A stretch of DNA of 64,000 nucleotides from F22 sp963675625. Its GTDB lineage: Bacteria; Bacteroidota; Bacteroidia; Bacteroidales; Bacteroidaceae. The notes under the pieces are model-generated. The model saw only the letters and a list, made by a program, of their open reading frames with translations, was not told the DNA's origin and did no database searches. Of this stretch, positions 9,026 to 17,096 are shown in pieces. A program made the position numbers and the translations under genes. The DNA is taken from assembly GCA_963675625.1 (NCBI GenBank), contig OY776497.1:1-64000 (forward strand), read 5' to 3'. Within the stretch, counting starts at the first letter, position 1. Every line of letters starts with the position of its first letter.

Positions 9026-10216
9026 ATGATAACACTTGAAAATAAAGAAGACTGTTGTGGATGCGAGGCGTGTGTTCAAATTTGCCCGTACAAGTGTATT
9101 TCTATGACTAGGGATACTGAAGGCTTTTTATATCCATCTATTGATAAGGAAACATGTGTGAATTGTGACCTTTGTGTGAAAGTTTGTCCTGTTATCAACA
9201 AACCACAATATGATGATGTCGATTTAAAGGCATATGCAGCAAGAAATAATGACAAGGAAGTTGTCAGTCATAGTTCTTCTGGAGGAGTGTTTTTTGCTTT
9301 AGCAAAATCAGTTATAGAACAACATGGTATTGTTTTTGGAGCGATTTTTGACGAGTCGCATATGGTTAAACATTCATGGACTGATAACCTTGATGGAGTT
9401 AAGCTAATGCAAGGTTCAAAATACGTACAAAGTAGAATAGGTGATTCTTATAGTCAAGCGAGGACTTTCCTTAAAGAAGGAAAACTTGTTTTATTTACCG
9501 GAACACCTTGTCATATTCATGGACTAAACCTTTTCTTGCGGAAAAAATATGACAATCTAATCACTCTAGATTTTATTTGTCATGGTGTACCTAGTCCACA
9601 AATTTGGCAAAGATACCTGCAAGAACTAAAATATGATGTTGCGAGAGTTAACTTTCGAGATAAGACAGACGGGTGGCAATCTTACTCTTTGAAAATATTG
9701 GATAAATCATATACATATAATTCAGAAAAAACGCTACCTGGTTTTTATGATACGTATGCACGTATTCCGATTAATAGTCCTGAAAATTATTATATGAAAT
9801 TGTTTTTGAGGGATATTATATTACGCCCATCCTGCTATCAGTGTCCTGTAAAAGGAGGATGTGTATCTTCAATAAAAGTTGCTGATTTCTGGGGAATAAA
9901 AAATACTTATCCAGAACTCTGGGATACGAATGGGGTAAGCTTGCTTATATGTTCGGATTTGCAGAAAGAAAAAAACAAATTGGATAATTTAGATTTAAAA
10001 ATAGACGAAGTCGATTTGTCAATAGCTCTCAAACACAATCCTTCGTATAATAAAACAGCAGTTCCGCATCAAAAACGAGAGTTATTCTTTAAAATGGTTC
10101 AATATACTTCTGTATTGAAAGCTACACGAAAGATTTTACGTGAAAGTTTAATGCGGAAATTTGTAAAGAAAATAAAAAATAAAATACTTGTTTTAGTCAG
10201 AAAAATAGACTCATAA
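9026..10216 (+). CDS. F420-hydrogenase/dehydrogenase beta-subunit-like iron-sulfur protein
   Basis: 396 aa. The N-terminus is a two-cluster ferredoxin domain: Cys10, 13, 16, 20 and Cys44, 47, 50, 54, each followed by Pro. The rest resembles the FrhB/FdhB N- and C-terminal domains, with motifs SHSSSGGVFFAL, GSKYVQSR, FTGTPCHIHGL and DFICHGVPSP. In Bacteroidota exopolysaccharide loci such genes regularly sit next to pyruvyltransferase-family genes; their substrate is unknown and F420 itself is not expected here. The protein is cytoplasmic and cotranscribed with the flippase. A paralogue lies at 35203-36411, with the same cysteine positions. Confidence 0.82.
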   Translation: MITLENKEDCCGCEACVQICPYKCISMTRDTEGFLYPSIDKETCVNCDLCVKVCPVINKPQYDDVDLKAYAARNNDKEVVSHSSSGGVFFALAKSVIEQHGIVFGAIFDESHMVKHSWTDNLDGVKLMQGSKYVQSRIGDSYSQARTFLKEGKLVLFTGTPCHIHGLNLFLRKKYDNLITLDFICHGVPSPQIWQRYLQELKYDVARVNFRDKTDGWQSYSLKILDKSYTYNSEKTLPGFYDTYARIPINSPENYYMKLFLRDIILRPSCYQCPVKGGCVSSIKVADFWGIKNTYPELWDTNGVSLLICSDLQKEKNKLDNLDLKIDEVDLSIALKHNPSYNKTAVPHQKRELFFKMVQYTSVLKATRKILRESLMRKFVKKIKNKILVLVRKIDS

Positions 10217-10228
10217 CACGAGTAACCG

Positions 10229-10570
10229 ATGAGTACACTGCCCCCCCCCCATATGTCGGACCACTTGCTAAGAACTATACTTTTCGACCATTTGATACAT
10301 ATCATATCTCGACGTACATGTAGTAGTGAATTCATAACTCGGGTAATGTGCCATTCCTTAAAAGAACAGGTTAGGAAAGCTCAACAAATACACCTCATTT
10401 TCCTCTACTTACACCTTCATGATAATGACTCAGAGCTCTATCAAGGGATTAAGTACTATATCACTATAATGAATGAAGATATCATCAAGGAATACAAAAT
10501 GACTTCCCAGCTAGATAACATCAAATCGTCGGCATTCTATATATCAACTCGCTTTCTATTTGATCAATAA
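10229..10570 (+). CDS. Hypothetical protein with a poly-C tract near its start
   Basis: 113-aa frame that I do not recognise. A run of ten C lies at codons 5-8, so a change in run length would shift the frame; an alternative Met at 10253 lies just after the run. The remainder is unremarkable and His/Ile-rich (HLIFLYLHLHDNDSE). It may be a fragment of a larger gene. It ends before a strong terminator hairpin. No domain is visible, and it could be non-coding. Confidence 0.35.
   Translation: MSTLPPPHMSDHLLRTILFDHLIHIISRRTCSSEFITRVMCHSLKEQVRKAQQIHLIFLYLHLHDNDSELYQGIKYYITIMNEDIIKEYKMTSQLDNIKSSAFYISTRFLFDQ
10241..10250. repeat. Homopolymer tract C10
   Basis: Ten consecutive C between ACTG and ATATG, the longest C run I noticed in this window. 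It lies 12 bases after the first possible start codon of the ORF at 10229 and immediately before a second possible start (ATG at 10253). Confidence 0.95.
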
Positions 10571-10625
10571 AAATCTCATAATTTTCTTTTGAATAGAAAT
10601 ATAGTGGTTGAGTTACTACATGAAC

Positions 10626-10675
10626 AAAAGCACAGAGTACCTGAATCTATAAGAGATTAGGTTCTCCGTGCTTTT
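10626..10675. terminator. Bidirectional terminator hairpin
   Basis: AAAAGCAC...GTGCTTTT, with inner pairing GAG/CTC and AATCT/AGATT around a short loop, and A/T runs on both sides. It sits between the 113-aa ORF (+) and the 67-aa gene (-), so it can end both. Confidence 0.7.
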
Positions 10676-10686
10676 TACCGATGTCA

Positions 10687-10890
10687 TTAACGTGTATGAC
10701 AATTGGTACAGTAGTAGCAACCATCGACATTCGAGTAATGCTGTTTAGCTTTCTCGATAGCTTCTGTGCAGTTTGCACAAAGGCCTAAATCTATTCGATT
10801 TGAAGCGTCTGGCATACGACTGCATCCACTTTTGTGCACTTCATGCTCACCTGTAGATTGAGCATTCTTGTTTACATAATATCTATTCAT
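10687..10890 (-). CDS. Conserved small cysteine-rich protein (67 aa)
   Basis: Begins MNRYYVNKNAQSTGEHEVHK and contains Cys23, 38, 41, 58, 61 and 64 plus His16, 19, 51 and 65, which suggests one or two bound zinc ions; the end reads GCYYCTNCHTR. I recall small proteins of this pattern (YYVNKNAQ, EVHKSGC, CYYC) as hypothetical proteins in many bacteria; I know of no function. It is probably cytoplasmic, with no signal peptide. It is a solitary gene followed by the terminator at 10626-10675. Confidence 0.75.
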   Translation of the reverse strand: MNRYYVNKNAQSTGEHEVHKSGCSRMPDASNRIDLGLCANCTEAIEKAKQHYSNVDGCYYCTNCHTR

Positions 10891-11037
10891 ATGTTTACAA
10901 ATAAGAGTGAATCAACCGCATTAAATAGAGAATACTCTATGCGTTTGCTGGGTTGATATAAGCAAACTCGTAACTAGTACGTGTCACAAAAGTAAATGGA
11001 ATTTTTTTAATATGATAGCTTTTCACTAAAAGCAGAG

Positions 11038-11068
11038 TGGGGATCATTTTTCTATATTTTTATCCCCA
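11038..11068 (-). terminator. Hairpin directly after the TerB-like gene
   Basis: TGGGGAT (11038-11044) pairs with ATCCCCA (11062-11068); the stop codon of the minus-strand gene is adjacent at 11069-11071. The T-run is short. Confidence 0.5.
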
Positions 11069-12223
11069 TTATCTCTTGATTAGTCTCACACCTTGGTAAT
11101 AGGCAGAGGCAAATCTTAATCCTTCGCATGGACTTGGGATATACTTTTTTATTAAGCTATAAAAGCGATTGTTCAAGTCGCCATTCTCTGTACGTAGTGT
11201 AGCATAACTCTCATCTAGCCAGCCAATAGCATGAAGCACTTGGGCGATAAAAAGATTTTTATTGCTTCTACCGATTTTGAAGTTTGGGTCGTATTCTTTA
11301 TCTCTTAAAAACTGCATTAGAACGACATAAAACATTGCAAGTCTTTTCGTGTTGGGAATTTCTATTTGTTGTAGACTTGTTTTCATAGAGTTGAAACAGT
11401 GCTCATTGAGTAGGTGCTCACAAGCGTGGGCAATCAGATAGATTGCATGATCATTCTTTGAGGAGATGACCTTTTTATTGTTTTCCTTAATGGTGAGTTC
11501 CACAGATTTCTCAAATTGTAAATAAGCGTCATCTGGCAGTTCAATATCTGTTGAAAACTTTCGACAAGAAGGATGTAGGGCAATTTCGCTGATGGCATCT
11601 TTTATTTTACAAATCTCATCTGCCGTTTTTTCGGGCATTTTTAAAGCTGTCTTGCATTTTTCTTCCACAACATCCTTTACAAACAAAACAAGATACCAAA
11701 ACTCTTCGTGATTGAAGCCATATATATCTATTGTTTCAAATAGTTCTCCACAGTTATAAAACTGATCTTCGAGCTTTTTCGAATCCAGGTTAAAATCAGC
11801 TTCATTATAGCGATTTAAAAAATCTGTAGATGGTAGGATAGGAGCACCGTCGTAGTCGTAAGTGTCAATAATATAGTGAATATCTTCCTTAGACAGTAGC
11901 TGCTTACGTGCTGGTTGTTCCCCCCTGTTTGTCAAATTGATAATAACTTGGAGCTCCTCAGGTACTATTCCATCACTTAAAGAGCAGATATACCACATTT
12001 TGCTTACTTCTTTGAATGTTTTTTCATCTAATGCATGGATAATATCCTGCATGTCTTCTTTAGACATCAATTTAGCAGATGCAATAAGCTCGTCAAGTTG
12101 CTCATTATTATTGATCGAAAACCAACGTAAAAAGCTAATCTCTTGGTTACTTTGGATACCATCTGCGTCCACAATGTAGAGAAGTGATTTTATAATCGCT
12201 ATTTTTTGCGTTTTAGAATACAT
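11069..12223 (-). CDS. TerB-like domain protein
   Basis: 384 aa, cytoplasmic. The first 95 residues (MYSKTQKIAIIKSLLYIVDA, DGIQSNQEISFLRWF, then KMWYICSLSDGIVPEE) show the helical TerB tellurite-resistance fold with its repeated D-G-x acidic turns. The remaining 290 residues are helical and not recognised. Family members are often stress- or phage-response related, but nothing around this gene supports a specific role. A -7-like TATATTTG lies upstream on the minus strand (12253-12260). Confidence 0.6.
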   Translation of the reverse strand: MYSKTQKIAIIKSLLYIVDADGIQSNQEISFLRWFSINNNEQLDELIASAKLMSKEDMQDIIHALDEKTFKEVSKMWYICSLSDGIVPEELQVIINLTNRGEQPARKQLLSKEDIHYIIDTYDYDGAPILPSTDFLNRYNEADFNLDSKKLEDQFYNCGELFETIDIYGFNHEEFWYLVLFVKDVVEEKCKTALKMPEKTADEICKIKDAISEIALHPSCRKFSTDIELPDDAYLQFEKSVELTIKENNKKVISSKNDHAIYLIAHACEHLLNEHCFNSMKTSLQQIEIPNTKRLAMFYVVLMQFLRDKEYDPNFKIGRSNKNLFIAQVLHAIGWLDESYATLRTENGDLNNRFYSLIKKYIPSPCEGLRFASAYYQGVRLIKR

Positions 12224-12252
12224 AATACGGTGAGATTTGTTTAAGTGTCTGA

Positions 12253-12260
12253 CAAATATA
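12253..12260 (-). promoter_or_regulatory. Predicted -7 element for the TerB-like gene
   Basis: TATATTTG on the minus strand, 30 bases before the start codon. No convincing -33 box. Confidence 0.4.
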
Positions 12261-12362
12261 ATGTATTTTGTTTTATTCTTATAAAGAATGGGGACGAATT
12301 TTGTGATTTATTGTGCCCATTGTGTGCAAAGTCAAAAAATAGGATCGTACTTCTAAAACTGA

Positions 12363-12370
12363 TATATTTG
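12363..12370 (+). promoter_or_regulatory. Possible -7 element upstream of the HNH-like gene
   Basis: TATATTTG fits TAnnTTTG but has no clear -33 box and lies 116 bases before the start codon. Confidence 0.3.
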
Positions 12371-12485
12371 TTGCGTCAGTTATCGAAATAGAGTGCACTC
12401 CTAGTGAATAACTACTTCATTGCAATTGCATAGCGCGATGGGCAATTGTGTGAATAATATTAATCTTCATCGTATTTATTAAATT

Positions 12486-12758
12486 ATGAGAAAAAAAGTA
12501 AAAAACTTGCACAACACAGGAGATAGAGTTCCACATGGCTATTCTTCATGGTTGGATTATTGGGAAAAGAATTCAAGACATCAGGCAAGAAGTTGTGCAA
12601 CAGTTGGATGTGGAAGCACTACAGATTTAGTAGGTGCTCATGTTATCGAGGCTAATAGCGATGATAACAAGTGGTATATCGTACCAGTTTGTAAAGGTTG
12701 TAATAATAAGACTAAACCATACTTGGTAGATACTGATTTAATTCCTGTGAATAAGTAA
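12486..12758 (+). CDS. Small HNH-like zinc protein (90 aa)
   Basis: Cys37 and Cys42 (CATVGCG), then GAH with His52, then WYIVPVCKGCNNK with Cys69 and Cys72. This spacing is that of a treble-clef zinc site as in HNH proteins, with His52 and the Asn after Cys72 where HNH enzymes have active-site residues. There is room for little else, so it is a minimal domain. It could be a nuclease or only a DNA/RNA-binding module. It stands alone, with a strong terminator downstream. Confidence 0.6.
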   Translation: MRKKVKNLHNTGDRVPHGYSSWLDYWEKNSRHQARSCATVGCGSTTDLVGAHVIEANSDDNKWYIVPVCKGCNNKTKPYLVDTDLIPVNK

Positions 12759-12780
12759 TTAGACTAATCAGGATTGTGTA

Positions 12781-12815
12781 AAAAGAGGGGATTCGAATGA
12801 AGCTACCCCTCTTTT
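12781..12815. terminator. Bidirectional terminator
   Basis: AAAAGAGGGG (12781-12790) pairs perfectly with CCCCTCTTTT (12806-12815). It lies between the HNH-like gene (+) and the primase gene (-), with the primase stop at 12819. Confidence 0.85.
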
Positions 12816-12818
12816 GCA

Positions 12819-14603
12819 TTATCCTCTCCCCTCCAACTTCGCCTTCATCTCCCCCAGCATCTCCCAGTCGCTACCTGCCTGCTGCATCCTCTCCAGCACC
12901 ACACACTCTTTCAGCGCGAGCACGAGATCTTCCAGCATCCGTGACAACTGCTCCACAGTATCCGCATCCATAGAAGCGTCCATAGAAGCGTCCAAAGAAG
13001 CATCTTGAGAATCATCTAGAGAACCATCCATAGAACCATCCTCAGCAGTACCCCGAGCACTTTCCAATTCCTTCACCACTTCCACAATATCGACCGACGA
13101 CAGGGTGATGCCATCATCGATGATTTCCTCACATACGAAATGTAGAAAATCCTTATAAGGATGTGCTGTGAGCAGCGCCACGATACTCTTTTCGATAGCT
13201 GGCCGTGGAGTGGGGAGCAGCACGTTGCTGATAGGCTCATCGATGGAAGGCGCTTCCGTGTGGCGCCCCTTCGCAGGAGTTGCCCCATGCGTGCGCACCA
13301 TCTGCTCCACGATGGCCGATTTGCTCTCCGTACTGTTGGCCACCCACCGAATGGCTTGGTCGCGCACCAGTGCATCGCGCACACAGGCGATTACTTGCGT
13401 GGCACGCGTCATCATCGTTTGGTAGGCGGCAGGCGACGAACTCACCGTGCAGTCCCCCACCAGATACTCCAGATACGATACCGTGTGCTGGGCGATATAC
13501 TGCGGCAGATCGGCGCCGTATTCCTGCCATAGCGTAGCGGGATCGCTCCCCAGCGGCGACACCAACACTTCGGGGATGACGCCTTCACTCAGCAAAATCT
13601 TCATGGTCGATACCGTCGCTTTTGCTCCAGCAGCATCGCCGTCATAACACAGTACCGCCGAGGTGCAGAAGCGCGATAGCAGTCGCCCCTGTTCCGTAGT
13701 AAAAGCCGTACCGCAGGCCGCCACCGCCTGATGGATGCCCGCTTCATGCAGCGCCAGCACATCCATATACCCCTCACAGATATAAGCCCGCTTCTGCTGG
13801 GTGATCGCCGTGCGCGCAATATCCAGTCCGAAGAGCACCTTCGACTTCTGATACAACATCGTTTCGCACGTATTCAGATACTTAATGGCCAGTGCCTTCT
13901 TGTCGGGTTCACTAGGCAGAATGCGTCCGCCAAACCCCACCGCACAGCCATCTACACGTACAATAGGGAAGACGATGCGATTGATAAATCGAGCCTTCGA
14001 GGGAGAGAGAGCCAGTCCCGCATCCACCAGCAGTTCCCCGTCATACCCCGCCTTGATGGCAGCCTCCAGCAACCCTCTGCCTTGTTGCTCACGCGGCGCA
14101 TACCCCACACGATACACCCTCAGAGTCACGTCCGAAATACCCCGCTCATGCAGATACTTCAGCACCTCCCCATGCTTGGGCCTATACAAGCACCGCCCGA
14201 AATACCCAGCCGCCTTATTGAGCACCTCCATCATTTGGTGGCGCTTCATAGTCGCCTCTTTGGCCTGTTGCCGCGCTTGGGCCGATGCCTGGTCATCGCC
14301 CGTCGTGCCTGGCACATACTCCACAGCGATACCATAGCGTTTGGCCAGCAGGAGGATGGCTTCACTCCACGACACATGCAGATACTTCTGCAGAAAACGC
14401 ACCGCATCGCCCCCTTCATCGCACGCGAAACACTTGTAGATTCCCTTTGATATCGACACATGCAGCGATGGCTTGTGATCCTCATGAAAAGGACACAGCC
14501 CCACAAAGTCACCGCCTCGGCGATGTAGAGGCACATAATCGCCCACCACCTCCTCGATGCGGGCAGCAGACATGACCTGATCAATAGTCGTTTGAGTGAT
14601 CAT
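12819..14603 (-). CDS. dnaG: DnaG-type DNA primase
   Basis: 594 aa. The CHC2 zinc finger is complete (Cys37, His40, Cys58, Cys61). The RNA-polymerase domain has RGISDVTLRVYRVGYAP and GFGGRILP. The TOPRIM motifs are visible as ICEGYMDVLALH and CYDGDAAGAKA. It synthesises RNA primers with a DnaB helicase; a DnaB-like gene is at 18526. The C-terminal part contains an expanded run of S-L/M-D-x units encoded by a 12-base tandem repeat (about 12960-13056), followed by a short helical end. I cannot tell whether this is the housekeeping primase or part of an acquired module. The next gene upstream is 12 bases away on the same strand. Confidence 0.9.
   Translation of the reverse strand: MITQTTIDQVMSAARIEEVVGDYVPLHRRGGDFVGLCPFHEDHKPSLHVSISKGIYKCFACDEGGDAVRFLQKYLHVSWSEAILLLAKRYGIAVEYVPGTTGDDQASAQARQQAKEATMKRHQMMEVLNKAAGYFGRCLYRPKHGEVLKYLHERGISDVTLRVYRVGYAPREQQGRGLLEAAIKAGYDGELLVDAGLALSPSKARFINRIVFPIVRVDGCAVGFGGRILPSEPDKKALAIKYLNTCETMLYQKSKVLFGLDIARTAITQQKRAYICEGYMDVLALHEAGIHQAVAACGTAFTTEQGRLLSRFCTSAVLCYDGDAAGAKATVSTMKILLSEGVIPEVLVSPLGSDPATLWQEYGADLPQYIAQHTVSYLEYLVGDCTVSSSPAAYQTMMTRATQVIACVRDALVRDQAIRWVANSTESKSAIVEQMVRTHGATPAKGRHTEAPSIDEPISNVLLPTPRPAIEKSIVALLTAHPYKDFLHFVCEEIIDDGITLSSVDIVEVVKELESARGTAEDGSMDGSLDDSQDASLDASMDASMDADTVEQLSRMLEDLVLALKECVVLERMQQAGSDWEMLGEMKAKLEGRG
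12960..13056. repeat. 12-bp tandem repeats inside dnaG
   Basis: Units of the type TCCATAGAAGCG repeat about seven times with drift (TCCAAAGAAGCA, TCTTGAGAATCA, TCTAGAGAACCA). A 12-base period keeps the frame and encodes Ser-Met/Leu-Asp-Ala/Gly repeats. Confidence 0.8.
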
Positions 14604-14615
14604 AACAGATACGAT

Positions 14616-15878
14616 TTATTTCTTGCAGTAGCAAATAAAAGTCACCTCTTGATAGTATAATTTCTCCTGATATTCAGTCGGAATATCCTTAAAATAAGCA
14701 TTGTTCTCCCTATACAGACGACAACTATTGGTGAGTGGAAAACGATTGGAAAACAGCCAAAACAAATGAATCAGTTCCATGAAATTCTGTATATACTTGG
14801 GCGCTTTATCCCCATCGAGCGCCACACACACGATCTGCTTATCGAACCGATGCAAGATAGTATCCACACTTTTCGTGTACTCCATCGCCCTGTCAGGATC
14901 GAAATTGCGCAACTGCTCCACTACACTCGTTTGCTTGCCCCATTCATCGTAGGCCTCCTTGAGCGTAAGCGTTCTGCTCACCATCTCAATGTCCATATAC
15001 GTGTACGCAGGTTCCGCCAGTTCACGCCTATACTTCGTTTGCAGTACCCAAGTAGACAGATACAGATTGATTTCCTGCATCACCTCCTCCATCCCCTCCA
15101 GATGCTTGTCGCCCAGCAGGACAGCATGGCAAGTGATCAGAGCCTTTTCCGTGAGATACTCCGTAGCCTCAAACACATGTGCCGAAGGCATCTTCTTCTC
15201 CGCCTTATCAAAGCTGTACAAGTAAAATTTCAGCAGAAAAAACCGCATGGCGTAGAGGCGTTCATGAGGTACAAACTGCACCAAACTCTCGAAAGCCTCC
15301 AGATACGTTTCCTCCATATCAAAGAGCACCTGCAACAACGCACACTGCGCCCTATCTTTCTTCTTCTCCGTACGTTCCAGTTTATACTTGAAGTGGTGGA
15401 CATTGAAACGCTTTCTCACCACGATATTCTTGTCATGATGTACCTTGCAAAACTTTGCATTGTACCATACCGATGCACGCACTATGATGCCCAGATGCGA
15501 GAATACCTCCTTGATGGCCTCTTTTTGATACACCTTTTGCTCTATCGTCACCGTCTTCTTGTGCCACGGCTCGTAGAAATAGAACACCCACTTGTCCTTA
15601 TGCGTGCCCCCTGCACATTTGGCCGATCCACCCGCTATCAGTAGTTTGGCACAGATGATACGGTACGTATGCTTATCGACTTGCAGCAGCACATTGGTAT
15701 GCCTCTCAGGGTCATAGGGCATCTGATTCTTTTGTTTCTTCTCCGAGAGATACACAATCCAACTATGGTGCATCACCCAATCTTTTTCCTTCATACTACA
15801 TACCTTCGTTGCCCCGTCACAATAGACGATACGCATCGTTTCTCCACACGTCAAAGTGCACATCCTGCCTGTTTTCAT
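14616..15878 (-). CDS. Hypothetical protein, cotranscribed with dnaG
   Basis: 420 aa, not recognised. It is rich in Lys, His and aromatic residues, with no signal peptide or membrane segment. The middle (FKYKLERTEKKKDRAQ) is strongly basic; the C-terminal half looks helical. It lies 12 bases upstream of dnaG on the same strand and diverges from the replication-like operon across the palindrome region 15879-16220. Those facts suggest, without proof, a replication or regulatory role. A Met 14 codons downstream is an alternative start. Confidence 0.65.
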   Translation of the reverse strand: MKTGRMCTLTCGETMRIVYCDGATKVCSMKEKDWVMHHSWIVYLSEKKQKNQMPYDPERHTNVLLQVDKHTYRIICAKLLIAGGSAKCAGGTHKDKWVFYFYEPWHKKTVTIEQKVYQKEAIKEVFSHLGIIVRASVWYNAKFCKVHHDKNIVVRKRFNVHHFKYKLERTEKKKDRAQCALLQVLFDMEETYLEAFESLVQFVPHERLYAMRFFLLKFYLYSFDKAEKKMPSAHVFEATEYLTEKALITCHAVLLGDKHLEGMEEVMQEINLYLSTWVLQTKYRRELAEPAYTYMDIEMVSRTLTLKEAYDEWGKQTSVVEQLRNFDPDRAMEYTKSVDTILHRFDKQIVCVALDGDKAPKYIQNFMELIHLFWLFSNRFPLTNSCRLYRENNAYFKDIPTEYQEKLYYQEVTFICYCKK

Positions 15879-16220
15879 AAGTCACTTATTCTTCATATCA
15901 TATTCATCTAGATACTGCTTACAGTTGTATAAGCTGGTCACAAAAATCAACAAAAAAAACGGGTAACGAAAAGAATCTCACATAAAATTAATCGGTTTTG
16001 GATAAAAAATGCAACAAAAAAATTAACATGCAATATTTATCAAAAGTTACAAAATTGCAATGTGAGTTTTCAGCATATCTCTTCCAATAACCGTATTTTT
16101 GTACAAGCGCTTGCACTTCCAAACGCAAGCGCTTGCAAAATGCTAATCATCCCAATGTCTAGCCAATCGCAAGCGCTTGCGATTTTTCAATAGATAACGA
16201 ACCATTTTAAGGAAAAGATT
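15879..16220. other. Divergent intergenic region with AT-rich stretch and three phased palindromes
   Basis: The first 200 bases (15880-16090) are AT-rich with A-runs. Then come three copies of the palindrome CAAGCGCTTG. The region separates two divergent transcription units. Confidence 0.75.
16104..16184. promoter_or_regulatory. Three GCAAGCGCTTGC palindromes (operator or iteron array)
   Basis: Palindromes are at 16104-16113, 16125-16136 and 16165-16184 (the last is 20 bases of perfect symmetry: AATCGCAAGCGCTTGCGATT). Their centres are 22 and 44 bases apart, which is two and four DNA turns, so bound proteins would lie on one face. The core fits the LacI/GalR operator pattern GnAAnCGnTTnC. 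It could equally be a binding site of a replication initiator. Confidence 0.75.
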
Positions 16221-16865
16221 ATGATGAACTCAAACCCCAGATTGACTTATGTGGGCGTGTGCACCAACTTCTACCACAGCGCCCTGTTCTTTCGCCTCAT
16301 GAAGATAGGCTGCGACGCAGTGGTCATCTACACGATGCTCGCCATGGATGTCTACAATCACAACTACGAAATCGAGTATGACGACGGTCTCGAAATCGAC
16401 GTGGCCCGCCGCATCGACCGTTCTCCCAGTTATGTACATGCTATCGTACTCGAACTGGTCAAAATGGAGATATTTGACCCTTATTTGATGAAAAAGTACC
16501 ACGTTCTGACCTCACAAAGCATCCAAGAGGGCTACGTCATGTCCTGCGTCAAACTCACCCGAAAAATGGTCAAAATCCCCCTAGATAGGATATTATTGCC
16601 CACTTTTCAGCGCCGCAAGTACCATCTGGGCATCCTCAATGAACAAGCCGACATGGTCGTCATGCTCGTTCCACCAGCCTACATCAAAACCTTCAAGCAT
16701 TTCGGCTCGGAAACCGCTATGCAACAGCATATTGACTACACAGGCAAAGCCCTCGTGGCCCAGCGGCAACGAGTTGAAAATCAAGCCAAGCGGGCCGCTC
16801 GGTGCGCACTCCGTAGAAAGCCAATTGACGATAAACAGGGGAAAAAGCCCGATTTGAGTAGCTAA
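16221..16865 (+). CDS. Lin1244/Lin1753-like (DUF4373) phage replisome-organiser-type protein
   Basis: 214 aa. Residues about 20-120 match the pattern of phage replisome organiser N-termini: MKIGCDAVVIYTMLAMDVY, VARRIDRSPSYVHAIV, MEIFDPYLMKKYHVLTSQ with the hallmark LTS-x-x-IQ-x-G-Y. This is a winged-helix DNA-binding domain. The tail is strongly basic (Lys/Arg-rich from residue 175). Family members in phages recruit helicase to an origin; the DnaB-type gene downstream and the phased palindromes upstream fit that. It is the first gene of the plus-strand set, 40 bases after the last palindrome. Confidence 0.7.
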   Translation: MMNSNPRLTYVGVCTNFYHSALFFRLMKIGCDAVVIYTMLAMDVYNHNYEIEYDDGLEIDVARRIDRSPSYVHAIVLELVKMEIFDPYLMKKYHVLTSQSIQEGYVMSCVKLTRKMVKIPLDRILLPTFQRRKYHLGILNEQADMVVMLVPPAYIKTFKHFGSETAMQQHIDYTGKALVAQRQRVENQAKRAARCALRRKPIDDKQGKKPDLSS

Positions 16866-17020
16866 ACATGGGTGCGCTAACGTACAAAGTGATACAAATT
16901 GTACAAAATGTACCCATTTGTAAGAAATAGCCGTTTTACTGCTTTTAGCACAAACTGGCACAATCTTCACCAGATAGAGATATAGATAGAGATAACTATG
17001 CAGTTCTATATACAAACCTG

Positions 17021-17065
17021 CCCTCCCCACCTAATACCTAGGGTTAGGGGTGGGGAGGGGTTTTT
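17021..17065 (+). terminator. Strong hairpin with T-run before the tandem-domain gene
   Basis: CCCTCCCCACC (17021-17031) pairs with GGTGGGGAGGG (17049-17059), followed by five T at 17061-17065. It ends transcription from the DUF4373-like gene or attenuates readthrough into the next genes. Any start codon upstream of it (for example 16998) is therefore unlikely for the following gene. Confidence 0.8.
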
Positions 17066-17096
17066 GAAACAAAAAAAACAAAAAAAACAGAGAAAA

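Noticed and set aside
14766..15644. 292-aa open frame on the plus strand opposite the 420-aa gene
   Set aside because: Antisense shadow of a high-GC gene; its composition (many Leu, His, Arg) and lack of a plausible start region speak against it.
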